Of a DNA stretch of 64,000 nt, positions 62,689 to 64,000 are shown one piece after another (within the stretch, counting starts at the first letter, position 1; each line of letters starts with the position of its first letter). The notes under the pieces are model-generated. The model had not been told where the DNA came from and searched no databases. It saw nothing but the letters and a program-made list of their open reading frames with translations. The position numbers and the translations under genes were made by a program. The stretch is from an uncultured Alphaproteobacteria bacterium (lineage in GTDB: Bacteria; Pseudomonadota; Alphaproteobacteria; Micavibrionales; Micavibrionaceae). The stretch spans positions 6,101-70,100 of the forward strand of contig CAMLJM010000014.1 of the NCBI GenBank assembly GCA_946480475.1, in the 5' to 3' direction.

Positions 62689-63236
62689 TCAGTTTCCTGC
62701 GGAAACAGTGCTCTACCCTTGTTTATAAGACAAAACTGATAAAGCCTTTAGTATCTTGCTCTTCACTTGATACCCTTATTCTGTAACACAATTCTGTAAC
62801 AAAATCCATCAATACAGAATCATTGAGAATTATTTTCGGCATAATTTTCAGAGAATGCGCGTTGCCCCCCGGGGGAGGAAAAAGAGGGGGTGTGCTTTGA
62901 ATGTCTCAAGAGGTGATCCAGATTTATGATGTATTTTTTATCTTCTGGAGTTTTTTGACCGCCACTCTATCCGCATAGATACAAAATAGATTCCTGATAG
63001 AGCGAAAATATGGTCGGCTGTATTGTCTGGGAACTTGTGTCGCTCGATATCACATATAAGGCATGGTTTTTGATTCCGATCTATTGGACGGCGGGATGAG
63101 TTTTTTACGGCTTTTGGGGTGCGTTTGGTATCGAGGTATCGATTCGTGGTAGAATCAGGATGTAAGCAATGAAACAGCTGTGCGCTTCAGCTTACGGGAG
63201 CGCGATAAGTAGAGAATCCTTGGGGATTTTTCAAAT
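62680..63236. other. Non-coding left end of the mobile element
   Basis: No supported gene. It contains a TTCTGTAACA direct repeat at 62779-62788 and 62792-62801 (possible integrase arm sites), a CCCCCGGGGG palindrome at 62866-62875, and a possible control region with GTATCGAGGTATCGATTCG just before the AlpA-like gene. Confidence 0.4.
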
Positions 63237-63467
63237 TTGACAACCTCGACCAATGGCTTCACTGATGAGCCTCTATCCCGTCAGTACCTCACCGACAAGC
63301 AGATTGCAGCCGTTCTAAGCGTTTCTCCTTCATGGGTACGCAAGCAGCGTCATTTGCGTCATCTTGAAGTGGAACATGATTTCGATTTGGATGCCGTATA
63401 TATCGGCAGTTCACCTCGATATCTTGCCAGCGATTTTTACGCGTGGCTGAAAGCTCTTCATCAATAA
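63237..63467 (+). CDS. AlpA-like / excisionase-type DNA-binding protein
   Basis: A 76-residue protein starting with TTG (GGGGAT about 10 bp upstream). The helix-turn-helix is YLTDKQIAAVLSVSPSWVRKQR, typical for AlpA or excisionase proteins that set element integration and expression; the C-terminus is FYAWLKAL. It is the first gene of the tRNA-associated element. An upstream ATG in frame is not present, hence the TTG. Confidence 0.7.
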   Translation: MTTSTNGFTDEPLSRQYLTDKQIAAVLSVSPSWVRKQRHLRHLEVEHDFDLDAVYIGSSPRYLASDFYAWLKALHQ

Positions 63468-63519
63468 AAAGTAAAGAAAAACGCCCCTTCTACACAGAGG
63501 CGACTAAAAGGAATTAAAG

Positions 63520-64000
63520 ATGGAAAATGAAATTTCCGTGGCAGGAACAATTATGCCACAAGCAAAGTCTAACAAGGACAGTTTAACACAAACTGATTCA
63601 CTGTCCCAAATCACCGCAGAACAAGACCAACCTATTCAGCGTATCAATGGGAAAACGCTTTTGGATGACCTACGTGACCATTTAAAAAAATACTTGATAC
63701 TTCAGGATGGCCAATGGGAAGCCATTGTATTGTGGGTGATGTTTTCTCATTGCTTAAATGCCTTTGAAATTGCACCAAAACTTCTAATTAACTCTCCTGA
63801 AAAACGTTGTGGAAAGACGACGCTCATGGATCTTCTCCAAGGTCTCGTTTATGAGCCACTGTTGTCTTCAAATATTACTGCTGCTTCGATGTTTAGAATG
63901 ATAGATAGTGTTGGCTGCACAATCATGATTGATGAGGCTGATACCTTTGACCCGCCCCCTATAAAGGAGTCCATATCTGGAGTGAGTCCGGGTAGATTAT
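63520..64000 (+). CDS. DUF3631-like P-loop ATPase of a mobile element (3' end outside window)
   Basis: An open frame of 160 codons to the window edge, with AAAGG-type ribosome-binding sequence 12 bp before the ATG. After a polar N-terminus (about 50 residues) it shows the Walker A site SPEKRCGKTTLMDLL and the Walker B TIMIDEADTF, as in DUF3631 proteins of plasmids and integrated elements (primase/helicase neighbours). After DEADTF the sequence changes to DPPPIKESISGVSPGRL, where the family usually continues with an NEELRG-like stretch. This is unusual and may mark a rearrangement. Confidence 0.7.
   Translation, partial: MENEISVAGTIMPQAKSNKDSLTQTDSLSQITAEQDQPIQRINGKTLLDDLRDHLKKYLILQDGQWEAIVLWVMFSHCLNAFEIAPKLLINSPEKRCGKTTLMDLLQGLVYEPLLSSNITAASMFRMIDSVGCTIMIDEADTFDPPPIKESISGVSPGRL

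Noticed and set aside
62635..62720. A complete tRNA with a long variable arm.
   Set aside because: No 5' acceptor strand complementary to CAACGGC is present and the anticodon arm does not close with a 7-nt loop; only the 3' part is tRNA.

Overview
The window looks like a chromosomal segment of an alphaproteobacterium of moderate G+C. The evidence is the very large (1,580-residue) NAD-glutamate dehydrogenase, aa3-type coxB-coxA, a Paracoccus/Pseudomonas-like narK1-narK2-narGHJI block with Dnr-type regulators, GGAAC-N16-NGTT promoters of the EcfG general-stress type, and a leaderless-looking leader-peptide arrangement of the kind known from alphaproteobacterial attenuators. I cannot name the genus.

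Layout. 1-2 kb: end of tldD and all of pmbA/tldE. 2-6.3 kb: cytochrome oxidase subunits I and II, rsmE, ubiA. 6.3-12.8 kb: a small exported protein, the giant GDH, an SRAP (HMCES/YedK) protein and small hypothetical genes. 12.9-18.3 kb: 3-hydroxybutyrate dehydrogenase, then a Phe/Tyr catabolic operon hppD-fah-maiA with two tandem phenylalanine hydroxylase genes; homogentisate dioxygenase is not here. 18.3-28.2 kb: a surface module with an AMIN-type lipoprotein, two DUF4402-like subunits, a PapD-like chaperone, a divergent 1,046-residue usher-like outer-membrane protein, an MprF-type aminoacyl-phosphatidylglycerol synthase/flippase and an EF-hand protein.

28.2-30.2 kb is an S-methylmethionine cycle pair: a stand-alone methyltransferase resembling the N-terminal part of plant methionine S-methyltransferase, plus homocysteine S-methyltransferase. 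It is preceded by a short Met-rich open frame and two RNA hairpins that look like a leader-peptide control element. 30.2-32.5 kb holds a degenerate GGDEF/EAL-like protein with two single-domain response regulators. 32.7-34.1 kb is a small stress cluster (ClpP-like protease, a 37-residue charged peptide, two small hydrophilic proteins) with three EcfG-type promoters.

34.1-61.9 kb is an anaerobic/nitrate-respiration region. It has an FNR-box porin, class III ribonucleotide reductase nrdD-nrdG (FNR box plus a helically phased NrdR box pair), two small Cys/His-rich exported proteins, ubiT-ubiU-ubiV for O2-independent ubiquinone synthesis, a TauE-like permease, moeA, two Crp/Fnr regulators, narK1, narK2, narGHJI, a parvulin, nnrS, and a molybdenum-cofactor operon moaA-moaCB-moaD-moaE-mobA with a moeB-rhodanese gene opposite. 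Eight FNR/Dnr-type boxes tie these genes together, and moaA also has a Moco riboswitch. Together they supply the quinone, the cofactor, the transporters, the enzyme, the dNTP supply and the regulation needed to live on nitrate without oxygen. No nitrite, NO or N2O reductase is in the window.

62-64 kb: a VOC/PhnB-like protein, then the 3' part of a tRNA-Thr(CGT)-like gene with an inverted-repeat core. It is followed by an AlpA-like protein and a DUF3631-like ATPase cut by the window edge. This is the left end of a tRNA-integrated mobile element.
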